From NCBI GenBank assembly GCA_017881265.1, contig JADGRA010000073.1, positions 1-42,939 of the forward strand: a stretch of 42,939 nt of DNA, given 5' to 3'. Under the pieces are notes generated by a model. It did not search any database, was not told the origin of the DNA, and worked only from the letters and a program-made list of their open reading frames with translations. How positions within the stretch are numbered: the stretch's first letter is position 1; every line of letters starts with the position of its first letter. Positions 1 to 9,748 of this stretch are shown here, piece after piece. The DNA comes from Myxococcaceae bacterium. Lineage in GTDB: Bacteria; Myxococcota; Myxococcia; Myxococcales; Myxococcaceae. The position numbers and the translations under genes are program-made.

Positions 1-1942
<1,942 letters not shown>

Positions 1943-2064
1943 CGAAGGACTCTAGGGAAAGGGCCACCGGAAACGTCCGCGGCGCGGCGAACCACGCACC
2001 CCGGGCACAAACGAATTCACTGCTGGGCCGCCGTCTCCCGCCAACCCGGGGAGCCGGCCGCCGG

Positions 2065-2535
2065 TCACCAGCGGTAGTGGGCGAAGGCCTTGTTCGCCTC
2101 GGCCATCTTGTGTGTGTCCTCGCGCTTCTTCACCGCGTTCCCGCGGTTGTTGGCGGCGTCCATAATCTCGCCCGCCAGCTTCTCTTCCATCGTCTTCTCG
2201 CCCCGCGCCTTGGCATACTGAATCAGCCAGCGCATCCCGAGGGCCACGCGGCGGTCCTGACGGACCTCGACCGGCACTTGGTAGGTCGCGCCGCCGACGC
2301 GCCGGCTCTTCACCTCGAGCACCGGCTTGACGTTGTCCAGGGCCTTCTTGAAGGTCCGAAGGGGCTCTTCCTTGGCCCGCTCTTCAATCAGCGCGAAGGC
2401 TCCGTAACAGACGCGCTCGGCGATGGACTTCTTGCCCTTGCGCATCAAGTCGTTGACGAACTTGGTGACGAGCCGGTCCTGGTACTTCGGGTCGGCGAGG
2501 ATTTTGCGCTTGGCGACTACACGGCGACGGGGCAT
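2065..2535 (-). CDS. rpsG: 30S ribosomal protein S7
   Basis: This is the primary 16S rRNA-binding protein of the small-subunit head. The product has 156 residues, the usual size, starting [18 protein letters not shown]. It contains the S7 signature around [18 protein letters not shown] and the [16 protein letters not shown] segment. It sits 52 bp after rpsL and 122 bp before fusA, the canonical str operon order. In many bacteria S7 represses its own operon by binding the rpsL-rpsG junction. That gap is present here (2536-2587), but I did not identify a specific binding structure in it. Confidence 0.98.
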   Translation of the reverse strand: MPRRRVVAKRKILADPKYQDRLVTKFVNDLMRKGKKSIAERVCYGAFALIEERAKEEPLRTFKKALDNVKPVLEVKSRRVGGATYQVPVEVRQDRRVALGMRWLIQYAKARGEKTMEEKLAGEIMDAANNRGNAVKKREDTHKMAEANKAFAHYRW

Positions 2536-2587
2536 CTGTTGCTCTGACTTTCTCGAGAAGGAGACTGGAAAAAGGGGTAAACGGCGC

Positions 2588-2959
2588 TCAGCTCGGCCGC
2601 TTGGCGCCGTACTTGCTGCGCCCCTGCTTGCGGCCCTGCACGCCTACCGAATCCAGCGTGCCGCGGATGATGTGGTAGCGGACGCCCGGGAGGTCCTTGA
2701 CGCGGCCCCCTCGAATCATCACCACCGAGTGCTCCTGAAGGTTGTGGCCCACCCCGGGGATGTAGGAGGTCACTTCGATGCCATTGGTGAGGCGGACACG
2801 GGCCACTTTGCGCAGCGCCGAGTTCGGTTTCTTCGGAGTGGTGGTGTAGACGCGCGTGCACACCCCGCGCTTTTGCGGCGACTCCTTCAGCGCCGGGCTC
2901 TTGCCCTTAATTTTCAGCTTCTCGCGTCCTTTTCGGACGAGCTGGCTAATCGTCGGCAT
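2588..2959 (-). CDS. rpsL: 30S ribosomal protein S12
   Basis: S12 is the decoding-centre protein of the small subunit. The product is 123 residues with canonical segments [20 protein letters not shown] and [20 protein letters not shown]. The two positions where streptomycin-resistance changes usually occur are the ordinary lysines (Lys43 in TTTPKKPNS and Lys88 in [10 protein letters not shown]), so the gene predicts a streptomycin-sensitive ribosome at this site. It is the first gene of the str operon, and its start lies about 80 nt downstream of the predicted transcription start. The identity is secure. Confidence 0.98.
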   Translation of the reverse strand: MPTISQLVRKGREKLKIKGKSPALKESPQKRGVCTRVYTTTPKKPNSALRKVARVRLTNGIEVTSYIPGVGHNLQEHSVVMIRGGRVKDLPGVRYHIIRGTLDSVGVQGRKQGRSKYGAKRPS

Positions 2960-3324
2960 CCTGTGGGTTTCCCTCGGGGTTTTCCGTGGGGTGTCCGCAG
3001 GGCAGAAAACGGCCTGACCCCGGAGCCTCCCGGAAAAAGGGCGCTCGTTATAGCGGTGGCCGCCCAGGAGTCAAGCGGCGCTGAAATTGGATGCGCTGTG
3101 CTGTCGCGGCCCCGGCGGTTCCAAAGCGCCCGGGGACACGAATTCCCAGGCGACCTGAACGTACAACCCAGCCATACGGAAGGCGATTGGCCTGGCCGGA
3201 CGGGCTGGAACCTGGCTCGGCTGTAGCAGCGCTTCGCCTCCGCCTGTTCCGACTTCCTCCACTGCGCCCGCGAGACCCATTGCCGGAGCATCTGCACGGA
3301 GCCCGTCACTGCCTTTGCGTCGCC
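2960..3324. other. 365-bp intergenic region between rimI and rpsL
   Basis: This stretch separates two genes on the minus strand. Apart from the promoter at 3047-3074 and the rpsL leader, I see nothing recognisable in it. No tRNA-like cloverleaf, riboswitch or convincing open frame was found. The part from about 3080 to 3324 has no assigned role and could hold the rimI terminator. Confidence 0.6.
3047..3074 (-). promoter_or_regulatory. Sigma70-type promoter of the str operon
   Basis: On the minus strand a -35 box TTGACT (3074-3069) is separated by 16 bp from a -10 box TATAAC (3052-3047). Both match the sigma70/sigmaA consensus at 5 of 6 positions, which stands out in this GC-rich sequence. 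Transcription would begin near 3040, giving a leader of about 80 nt before the rpsL ATG. This is the clearest promoter seen in the window and fits the demand for ribosomal protein and EF-G synthesis. The call rests on sequence match only. Confidence 0.72.
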
Positions 3325-3801
3325 TCACAGGTCGAGGACCATGACGATGGCGTCCTCGCCCTCGTCCACGTAGTAGTTGGGGCGGATTCCCACCGGCCGG
3401 AAACCAAAGTCCCCGTACAGCCCGAGGGCGGCAGCGTTGCTGCGACGGACCTCCAGCGTGGCCAGGGTGCACCGCTTGCACCGGCCCTGGTCCAGCGCCG
3501 CCTCCAGCACCGTGCGCGCCACCCCGCGGTTTCTGTGTTCCGGGGCGGTGGCCACGTTCAGCACGTGTAACTCGTCATGGACGACCCAGAAGATGACGAA
3601 GCCCACCAGGGTGAGTTGGCCGCGAGGCCCAGCCTCCTCGGCCACCAGGATGGTCGACCAGTCGTGTCCCAACTCGCGCCGGAGCAGGTCGGCGCTCCAG
3701 GGGTTGCGGAACGCCACCTGCTCGATTTCCAGCACCCGGGCGAGGTCCGCGGCCGTCATCACACGGACCTGAAACGCAGGGGTCTCCTCGAGCTTTCTCA
3801 C
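3325..3801 (-). CDS. rimI: GNAT acetyltransferase RimI-like
   Basis: This is a GNAT-fold N-acetyltransferase of 158 residues, the size of RimI, which acetylates the N-terminal Ala of ribosomal protein S18. The acetyl-CoA-binding motif A is visible as VATAPEHRNRGVARTVLEAAL (V-A-x4-R-x-x-G-V/A). The RimI-like tail LEVRRSNAAALGLYGDFGF and IRPNYYVDEGEDAIVMVLDL follow. The start overlaps the stop of the upstream SurA-like gene by 4 bp, so the pair is translationally coupled. Placement next to the str operon suits a ribosomal role, but other protein substrates cannot be excluded. Confidence 0.85.
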   Translation of the reverse strand: MRKLEETPAFQVRVMTAADLARVLEIEQVAFRNPWSADLLRRELGHDWSTILVAEEAGPRGQLTLVGFVIFWVVHDELHVLNVATAPEHRNRGVARTVLEAALDQGRCKRCTLATLEVRRSNAAALGLYGDFGFRPVGIRPNYYVDEGEDAIVMVLDL

Positions 3802-4478
3802 CGTACCTCCGCCAGGTCGCCGGGCGGGGTGATGATGCGCACCTGCGCCGCGGCGCGCAGCTTGGCGAGTTCTTCCCGCGCCGCCGCCTCGTAGCGCTGG
3901 CGCACCAGCTTCTCGCGCAGAGCGGCCCGCGCCTCCTCGAAGGTGCCGGGGCTGCCCTCGGCCTCCCAGGCCCTTCGGACGTCGCCCTCGTTGACCTGGG
4001 CCCGCAGCCGCACGCGCGAATCCAGCGCGCGTTCCGCGCGGAGGGCTCGCCCCAAGACCTCGCGCAGCTGGCTCAAGTCCGCCCCAGAGGCGTGCAGGAA
4101 GCGCTCGAAGGCACTGGGGTCTCCGAAGCGGCCCTCGAAGCGGTGCAGCCGCGCTTCCACCGCCGCATCCAGCGACAAGCTTCCCAGGCGGTCCGCCTCC
4201 GCGCCCGCGGCCCGCTGGGCGATGGCCAGCGAGAGCGCGCTTTGAAGGGTCGCCTGGTCCAGGGGAGTCTCGGCCAGGGCCGCCCCGCCGCGCTCCACCA
4301 TCGCCACCCGCGCCTCGAAGCGAAGGTCGCTGAGGGTGATGACCTTTCCGTCCACCTGGGCAACGACGCGGTCGAGCACCTCGGCCGATGCGGCCGGGCT
4401 CGCGAGCGCGAGCAGCAAGAGAAGTCCGCGCTGGCGCTGGCGTTTTGGAGGGTTAAGCTGCCCAGACAGGGAGCCCAT
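3798..4478 (-). CDS. SurA-N-like exported chaperone domain protein, no PPIase domain
   Basis: The product has 226 residues. It begins with a basic stretch and a hydrophobic segment ending SPAASA, a plausible Sec signal peptide cleaved near residue 32. Next comes [25 protein letters not shown], typical of the SurA/parvulin N-terminal chaperone domain. The rest is predicted helical and charged. No rotamase (parvulin) domain is present, unlike full SurA at about 430 residues. A periplasmic chaperone or outer-membrane-protein handling role is inferred. The ATG at 4478-4476 shares the palindrome CATG with the divergent dnaJ start. It is followed by rimI with a 4-bp overlap. Confidence 0.65.
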   Translation of the reverse strand: MGSLSGQLNPPKRQRQRGLLLLLALASPAASAEVLDRVVAQVDGKVITLSDLRFEARVAMVERGGAALAETPLDQATLQSALSLAIAQRAAGAEADRLGSLSLDAAVEARLHRFEGRFGDPSAFERFLHASGADLSQLREVLGRALRAERALDSRVRLRAQVNEGDVRRAWEAEGSPGTFEEARAALREKLVRQRYEAAAREELAKLRAAAQVRIITPPGDLAEVR

Positions 4479-5616
4479 GGCAGAAGACTACTACCGAGTC
4501 CTGGGCGTCGCTCGCACGGCGAGCCAGGACGAAATCAAGAAGGCGTACCGGAAGCTCGCCCGCAAGCACCACCCGGACGTCAACCAGGGGAACAAGGCCG
4601 CGGAGGAGAAGTTCAAGCAGCTGTCCGCCGCGTTCGAGGTGCTGAGCGACCCCAAGAAGCGCGCTCTGTACGACGAGTTCGGCGAGGACGCCGCAAAGAT
4701 GGGCTTCGACCCCAAGAAGGCCGACGCCTACCGCGCCTACCGGGACCAAGCCTCCCGGCCCTCGGGAGGGCCCGGGGGCGGCTTCGGTTCCGAGGGGGGC
4801 TTCGACTTCGGCGACATCTTCGGAGACATCTTCAACCGCGCCGGAGACAGCGGGCCTTTCCGCGCACGCGCCGAGGGGCCGACCCGGGGCGAGGACCTCC
4901 ACAGCCGCGTTCGCGTCAGCTTGCGCGAAGCGGTGACGGGCACCGAGCGCACCCTGGCCATCGACCGGCCGGAGGAATGCAAGAAGTGCCATGGGACCGG
5001 GCACGTCGGAAAGCCCAAGGCCTGTCCCACCTGCGGCGGGACGGGACGGCTGAAGCAAGGCCGCGGTCCTCTGTCCCTCTCGACGCCCTGCCCCAACTGC
5101 GGGGGCACCGGCAAGGTGGCCCCGGTGTGTGACGTCTGCGGCGGTGAGGGCGTGGTGGAGAACACCGTTCGGGTGACCGTGAAAATCCCGCCCGGCGTGC
5201 AGAATGGCTCCCAGGTGCGCCTGCCCGGGCAGGGCGCCGCGGGCACCCTGGGCGGCCCCCCGGGGGACCTCTACCTGGAAACCGAGGTCGAGCCCCACCC
5301 CCTTGTCCGCCGGGACGGCGACGACTTGACCATGGAACTCCCGGTCACCATCCCCGAGGCCATGTCGGGGGCCGAGGTACGCGTCCCCACCTTCAGCGGA
5401 GACGTCACGGTGAGCGTCCCGGCCGGCAGCCAGGCGGGACGGAAGCTGCGGCTGAAGGGCCAGGGCGTCCCCGCGCTGAAGGGCAACGGCCGGGGAGACC
5501 TCTACCTGGAACTCAAGGTCCTCGTCCCAGAACGTCCCAGCGCCGAGGCGAAAGCGGCGGCGGAGGCGCTCCGGCCCGCCTACCGCGGGGACGTGCGCTC
5601 CGCCCTTCGGCTGTGA
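4477..5616 (+). CDS. dnaJ: Chaperone protein DnaJ
   Basis: This is the Hsp40 co-chaperone that delivers substrates to DnaK and stimulates its ATPase. The 379-residue product starts [22 protein letters not shown] domain with His32-Pro-Asp34 is followed by a Gly/Phe-rich linker (about 85-125). Then come four zinc-binding CxxCxGxG repeats ([32 protein letters not shown]) and the two beta-sandwich substrate domains. I chose ATG 4477 because it begins the J domain exactly; upstream in-frame starts lie inside the opposite-strand gene. Its promoter must lie within the SurA-like gene. A lipoprotein gene follows with a GTGA overlap. No dnaK or grpE is in the window. Confidence 0.95.
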   Translation: MAEDYYRVLGVARTASQDEIKKAYRKLARKHHPDVNQGNKAAEEKFKQLSAAFEVLSDPKKRALYDEFGEDAAKMGFDPKKADAYRAYRDQASRPSGGPGGGFGSEGGFDFGDIFGDIFNRAGDSGPFRARAEGPTRGEDLHSRVRVSLREAVTGTERTLAIDRPEECKKCHGTGHVGKPKACPTCGGTGRLKQGRGPLSLSTPCPNCGGTGKVAPVCDVCGGEGVVENTVRVTVKIPPGVQNGSQVRLPGQGAAGTLGGPPGDLYLETEVEPHPLVRRDGDDLTMELPVTIPEAMSGAEVRVPTFSGDVTVSVPAGSQAGRKLRLKGQGVPALKGNGRGDLYLELKVLVPERPSAEAKAAAEALRPAYRGDVRSALRL

Positions 5617-6227
5617 CGGGCGCGGTGCCGGCGGTGCCCTTCAACGCGCGCCCGCCGGCCCGCCACACGGTGGCCTGGCGCCGGGTGCCCTCTTGCAGGC
5701 CCGGCGCCGCGCTGCTGCTCCTCGTGGTTGCCGCCTCGGGCTGCGGCGGTGCTGCCAAGTCCGTGCCCCCGCCCCCGGCGATAGCCCCCCTTCGGGACTG
5801 CAGCGCGTTCGCGCCCTGCGACGCCGTCCGGCAGCAGTGGTTTTCCAACGAGGCGAAGGACGCCGAGGTGTGGGACACCTACTGCAATCCCCCGGCGCCC
5901 ACCAACGCTGCCGATTGCCGTGGGCTCGAGCGGGCCATGGACAAGCTGCACGGACTGAACATTCAGTTCTTCTCGGACCTGTGCCGGCGGTTGTCGGGGA
6001 AGAGCGCAGCGGACGTCTATCCCTTCGTCGGGCGGCCCGACCGGGACGAGACGTCGTCCTGTGGCTCCGGACAGTGTCGCCTCTGGCTTTGGTACTGGTT
6101 CGGCGGCGGGCAGTCAGGAATTTTTACGATGCTCCTCAAGCTTCCGGCGGGGACACAAACCTGGGCTCTGCAGAGGTGCAACTACTGCACGCCCTTTGGC
6201 TGCCAGGACATGCCCATCACGCCGTGA
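5613..6227 (+). CDS. Cys-rich lipoprotein of unknown function
   Basis: The product has 204 residues and starts at GTG 5613, overlapping the dnaJ stop (GTGA). A hydrophobic segment [14 protein letters not shown] ends in a lipobox-like A-S-G-Cys44, so it is probably a lipidated envelope protein. The mature part holds about ten further cysteines, including [14 protein letters not shown] and FGCQD, consistent with several disulfides outside the cytoplasm. I recognise no family. If the long N-terminal extension is not real, translation could begin at a later GTG. A 554-bp gap follows, so this may end the dnaJ transcript. Confidence 0.7.
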   Translation: MTGAVPAVPFNARPPARHTVAWRRVPSCRPGAALLLLVVAASGCGGAAKSVPPPPAIAPLRDCSAFAPCDAVRQQWFSNEAKDAEVWDTYCNPPAPTNAADCRGLERAMDKLHGLNIQFFSDLCRRLSGKSAADVYPFVGRPDRDETSSCGSGQCRLWLWYWFGGGQSGIFTMLLKLPAGTQTWALQRCNYCTPFGCQDMPITP

Positions 6228-6781
6228 GGCAGTCCGCTCGGCCACTGGCGAGCATCGCGCCGCCTCGACACCATCTTGAGGGCCACATCACATCCCGCCC
6301 GAGCCACGTTTCCCCGGCCCTGTACACCCCCCCCATCCCCCTGAGCCGAGCAGCCCCAGCACCTTGTCAGGACCCACCCGGGGTGCCCGGTGCCAGACGC
6401 ACGAACAACCCCTTCTGGACCTGAGATGGCATCGGCCTGACTCCGCGCCGCCTCAATCGCTACAACCCAAAAGGGGAAGGACCGCTGCAAACGGCGCTCC
6501 GGGGAAGCTGGCACCGCTCCAGTGCCACCCGCGCCGGGGTATGCATTCCCCGAATGCCACCAACCCTCGTCAAGGTCGCGCTCTTCGACTGGCCTTTCTT
6601 GGCCCTGGCGGGGGCCTTGCTGGCCTAGGTCTGTTGCTCGGCTGGCCTCGGCCACAAGCGACGACGTCCCGCTGGCGTGACCCTGCGTGAGGCGCGTGTG
6701 CGCCGGGCCATCACCGGACCCCAGGCGGCAGAGGATGCCCGGCAGGTGCCTAGAGGAGGACGGACCGGACCGTGCTAGGAG
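6228..6781. other. 554-bp region without a recognisable gene
   Basis: This is the longest apparently non-coding stretch of the window. All six frames were read. The open frames here give low-complexity, Arg/Pro/Ser-rich or stop-interrupted products with no known motif. A minus-strand frame reaching from 7051 to 6182 covers it but runs antisense through YjbQ. Several short GGCC-containing inverted repeats occur near 6590-6660 but no clear terminator hairpin with a T tract. The yjbQ promoter probably lies in its right part. I could not identify an RNA gene or a pseudogene. Confidence 0.5.
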
Positions 6782-7231
6782 ATGGCGCCGGCGGAACGTT
6801 TCATGCGCGCACTTGCCCATACCCTCGTCCTGCAGACGCCCGGACGCGGGCTGCTCCTCTTCACCGGGGCGGTGAAGGACTGGGTGGCCACCGCCGCGGG
6901 CGACAACGCCGCCACGGGACTGCTCAGCGTCTTTTGCCGCCACACCTCGGCCAGCCTCCTGATTCAGGAGAATGCCGACCCCGAGGTGCTGGCAGACCTG
7001 GACCGCTTCTTCGCCCGCCTGGTGCCCGACGGGGACCCGCTCTTCCGTCACACCGCCGAGGGTTCAGACGACATGCCCGCGCACGTCCGGGCGGCGCTGA
7101 CGCAGACCCACCTCTCCATCCCGGTGGTGCAGGGGCAGCTCACCCTTGGCACCTGGCAGGGCATTTACCTCTTCGAGCACCGCCGGCGGCCGCACCGGCG
7201 CGAGGTGGTGCTCCAGTACCTCGGCTCTTGA
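6782..7231 (+). CDS. yjbQ: YjbQ/UPF0047 family protein (secondary thiamine-phosphate synthase)
   Basis: The product has 149 residues, close to the family length of 130-140. It shows the YjbQ signature LLSVFCRHTSASLLIQENAD and later MPAHVRAALTQTHLSIPV, LGTWQGIYLFEHRRRPHRR. Conserved His (CRHTSAS) and the Trp-Gln-Gly-Ile-Tyr-Leu segment are intact. YjbQ homologues have been reported to carry a weak thiamine-phosphate synthase activity. The physiological role is not firmly established. ThiS, ThiG and ThiE are encoded about 17 kb away in the same window. The ATG at 6782 is followed by an alternative internal Met8. A HEAT-repeat gene begins 8 bp downstream, suggesting one transcript. Confidence 0.88.
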   Translation: MAPAERFMRALAHTLVLQTPGRGLLLFTGAVKDWVATAAGDNAATGLLSVFCRHTSASLLIQENADPEVLADLDRFFARLVPDGDPLFRHTAEGSDDMPAHVRAALTQTHLSIPVVQGQLTLGTWQGIYLFEHRRRPHRREVVLQYLGS

Positions 7232-7239
7232 AAGGCACC

Positions 7240-7980
7240 ATGGGCATCCTGGACTTCCTCGGGGGCAGCGGCCCCAGCAAAGCACTCAAACTCAAGGCGA
7301 AAGTCACGCAGAAGTACGGCGACCCGCTGTCGCGCCAGAAGGCCATCCAGCAGCTGGGGGAGATGGAGATTCCGGAGGCGGTGAGCGTCCTCCTTTCCCG
7401 GTTCACCATCACCGTCGAGCCGCAAACCACCGACGCCGACGAGAAGGAGCAGGCTTTCGAACTGGTGCGCGCGCGCGGCGCAGCCGCCGTCCCGCCCCTC
7501 ACCGACTTCCTGGCCCGCACCGACCTCGCCAGCAGCTGGGCAGTGCGACTGCTGTCGGCCCTGCTGCCCGAGCCCGAGGTGGTGGGCGTTCTCGTCGCGC
7601 AGTTGCAGACGCTGGCCCAGGGCTACACCCGGAACCCGGAGAAGCGGCTGGTGCTCCTGAATTGGCTCAGCGGCAAGGACGACCCCCGCATCGCACCGGC
7701 GGTGCTGCCGTTCCTCGACGACATGGCGGACGACGTGCGGATTGCCGCCCTGCACACCCTCGGGCCCCTGAAGCACCCACCCGCGCGCGAGCCGATGCTG
7801 CAGCTATTGACGGCGCCGGAGACGGGACGACGCGTTCAGGTCGCGGCGGTGGAGGCCCTGGCCGAGAGCGGCTTCGGCGTCCAGGGCTTCCGCGAGAAGG
7901 TGGAGGCGCTGCTGCCGGAGGGCTTCTTCGTGGACAAGGCCGGCGTCCTCAAGCGGCGCGGCGCACCCGAGCCGAGCTGA
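7240..7980 (+). CDS. HEAT-repeat protein
   Basis: The 246-residue product begins MGILDFLGGSGPSKALKLKA, lacks a signal peptide or membrane helix, and is probably cytosolic. After residue 25 it is built of helical pairs with HEAT-like patterns. Examples are QKAIQQLGEMEIPEAVSVLL, SWAVRLLSALLPEPEVVGVL, PRIAPAVLPFLDDMADDVRI and VQVAAVEALAES. Such scaffolds bind proteins; no enzymatic motif is visible. It sits 8 bp after yjbQ and 34 bp before argS, in the same direction. Function unknown. Confidence 0.75.
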   Translation: MGILDFLGGSGPSKALKLKAKVTQKYGDPLSRQKAIQQLGEMEIPEAVSVLLSRFTITVEPQTTDADEKEQAFELVRARGAAAVPPLTDFLARTDLASSWAVRLLSALLPEPEVVGVLVAQLQTLAQGYTRNPEKRLVLLNWLSGKDDPRIAPAVLPFLDDMADDVRIAALHTLGPLKHPPAREPMLQLLTAPETGRRVQVAAVEALAESGFGVQGFREKVEALLPEGFFVDKAGVLKRRGAPEPS

Positions 7981-8014
7981 CGTCCCTCCCCTTTCCCCCG
8001 CGAAGGACTGCCCT

Positions 8015-9727
8015 TTGTCCGTCCACGACCAGCTCACCCAGGCGTTTGCCAGCGGACTCGCCACCGCGCTCGGCCTCCCGGTGGAGGACGTGCTGCCCCT
8101 GGTGAAGCCCGCCGAGCCCGCCCACGGGGACCTCAGCTTCCCCACCTTCGGGCTGGCCAAGACGCTGCGCAAGGCGCCCCCGGCCATCGCCAGCGGTCTG
8201 GCCGCCACGCTGCAAGTCCCTGGGCTCTCCATCCAGGCGGCGGGTCCCTACGTCAACGCGCGCTTTTCCAGCGGGCCTTTCCTGGCCGCAGTCCTGGCCG
8301 AAGTCCGCGGCGCCCAGCAGCGCTACGGCAGCGGTGTGGAGGGGGCTGGGAAGACGGTGGTCATCGACTACAGCTCGCCCAACATCGCCAAGCCCATCGG
8401 CTTTCACCACATCCGCACCACGGTGCTGGGCCACGCGCTGGCCAACCTCCACCGCCATCTCGGCTACCGGGTGGAAGGCATCAACTACCTGGGCGACTGG
8501 GGCAAACAGTTTGGCCTGGTGGCAGCGGGCTTCGAAGTGTTTGGCGACGTGGCGCGGCGCCACGACATGGCGCATCTGGTGGACGTCTACGTGAAGGCCA
8601 ACGCCCGGGCCGAGGCCGACCCCGCCTTCGACGAGAAGGCGCGCGCCTTCTTCCGGCGGATGGAGCAAGGCGATGCCGACGCCCTCAAGCTGTGGAAGGA
8701 GTTCCGGGAGGCGTCGCTGGCCGGCTTCGAGCCGCTGTACGCCCGGCTGGGCATTCGCTTCGAGCACATCGAGGGCGAGAGCCGCTACGAGGGGCGGATG
8801 GAGCAAATCATCGCGGAAATCGCCCGCACCGTGGGCGTCCGCGAAAGCGACGGGGCCCTGGTGGTGGACCTCCCCTATGCCGAGAACGACCCGCCCATCC
8901 TCCTGAAGAAGAGCGACGGCAGCACCTTGTATGCGACCCGCGACCTGGCCGCCGCCGAGGACCGCTGGGAACGCTTCCATTTCGACCGCTCGCTGTACGT
9001 CGTCGCGCGTGACCAGTCGCTGCACTTCGCCCAGGTGTTCCGCGTGCTGAAGGTCATGGGGAAGCCCTGGGCGGACCGCTGCCTCCACGTCACCTTTGGC
9101 CGCATCGCGGGGATGAGTACCCGCAAGGGCGAGGTGGTGCTTCTGACGGACGTGCTGGACGAGGCCCGCGCCCTGGCGCTGGACAAGGTGCGAGAGAACC
9201 AGGCGGCGGGTCGCATCCACACCGACAACGTCGAGACGCTCGCCGAGCAGGTAGGCCTCGGCGCCGTCGTCTTCGGGGACCTGAAGAATCGCCGGAACTC
9301 GGACTACACCTTCGACTGGGACGAGGTGCTCAGCTTCGAAGGGCACACCGGGCCCTACCTGCAGTACGCCCACGCCCGCGCTTGCAGCCTGCTCAGCCGT
9401 GGCGGCGGCGCCCCCGAGGCGGCCGACAGCGCCGCACTCACCCTGCCCGAGGAGGAGGCCCTCGTCCGGGCACTCGCCCTCTTCCCGCGGGCAGTCCGCA
9501 CTGCGGCCGATGCCTATGAGCCGTCCTTCGTCGCCAGCCACCTGCTGGAGGTCGCCGCCGCCTTCAGCCGCTGGTACACCCTGGGCAACCAGGACCGCAG
9601 CAAGCGAGTGCTGGTGGAGGAGGACGCCCGCACCCGCGCCGCGCGTCTGGCGCTGGCTGACGCAGTGCGCATCACGCTGTCGGTCGGGCTGTCACTCCTC
9701 GGCATCCCGACACCAGAGAACATGTAA
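8015..9727 (+). CDS. argS: Arginyl-tRNA synthetase
   Basis: This class I synthetase charges tRNA-Arg with arginine. The 570-residue product has the N-terminal add-1 domain (AHGDLSFPTFGLAKTLRKAP) and the catalytic start IDYSSPNIAKP. A KMSKS-equivalent loop follows (GRIAGMSTRKGEVV, typical of this subfamily). A DALR anticodon-binding domain comes next (GPYLQYAHARACSLL, then helices up to WYTLGNQDRSKRVLVEEDA). The class I HIGH motif reads Gly-Phe-His-His (residues 129-132) instead of His-Val-Gly-His. The start is TTG 8015, supported by GAAGGA about 8 nt upstream. It lies downstream of the HEAT gene and 21 bp before plsB. Confidence 0.95.
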   Translation: MSVHDQLTQAFASGLATALGLPVEDVLPLVKPAEPAHGDLSFPTFGLAKTLRKAPPAIASGLAATLQVPGLSIQAAGPYVNARFSSGPFLAAVLAEVRGAQQRYGSGVEGAGKTVVIDYSSPNIAKPIGFHHIRTTVLGHALANLHRHLGYRVEGINYLGDWGKQFGLVAAGFEVFGDVARRHDMAHLVDVYVKANARAEADPAFDEKARAFFRRMEQGDADALKLWKEFREASLAGFEPLYARLGIRFEHIEGESRYEGRMEQIIAEIARTVGVRESDGALVVDLPYAENDPPILLKKSDGSTLYATRDLAAAEDRWERFHFDRSLYVVARDQSLHFAQVFRVLKVMGKPWADRCLHVTFGRIAGMSTRKGEVVLLTDVLDEARALALDKVRENQAAGRIHTDNVETLAEQVGLGAVVFGDLKNRRNSDYTFDWDEVLSFEGHTGPYLQYAHARACSLLSRGGGAPEAADSAALTLPEEEALVRALALFPRAVRTAADAYEPSFVASHLLEVAAAFSRWYTLGNQDRSKRVLVEEDARTRAARLALADAVRITLSVGLSLLGIPTPENM

Positions 9728-9748
9728 AACGTACGGAGCGACGTCCCC

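Noticed and set aside
6182-7051. Minus-strand 289-aa frame over the 554-bp gap
   Set aside because: It extends antisense through YjbQ, contains no family motif and looks like random GC-rich coding; not accepted as a gene.
7949-9541. Minus-strand frame of 530 aa across argS
   Set aside because: Antisense shadow of argS with no recognisable domain.
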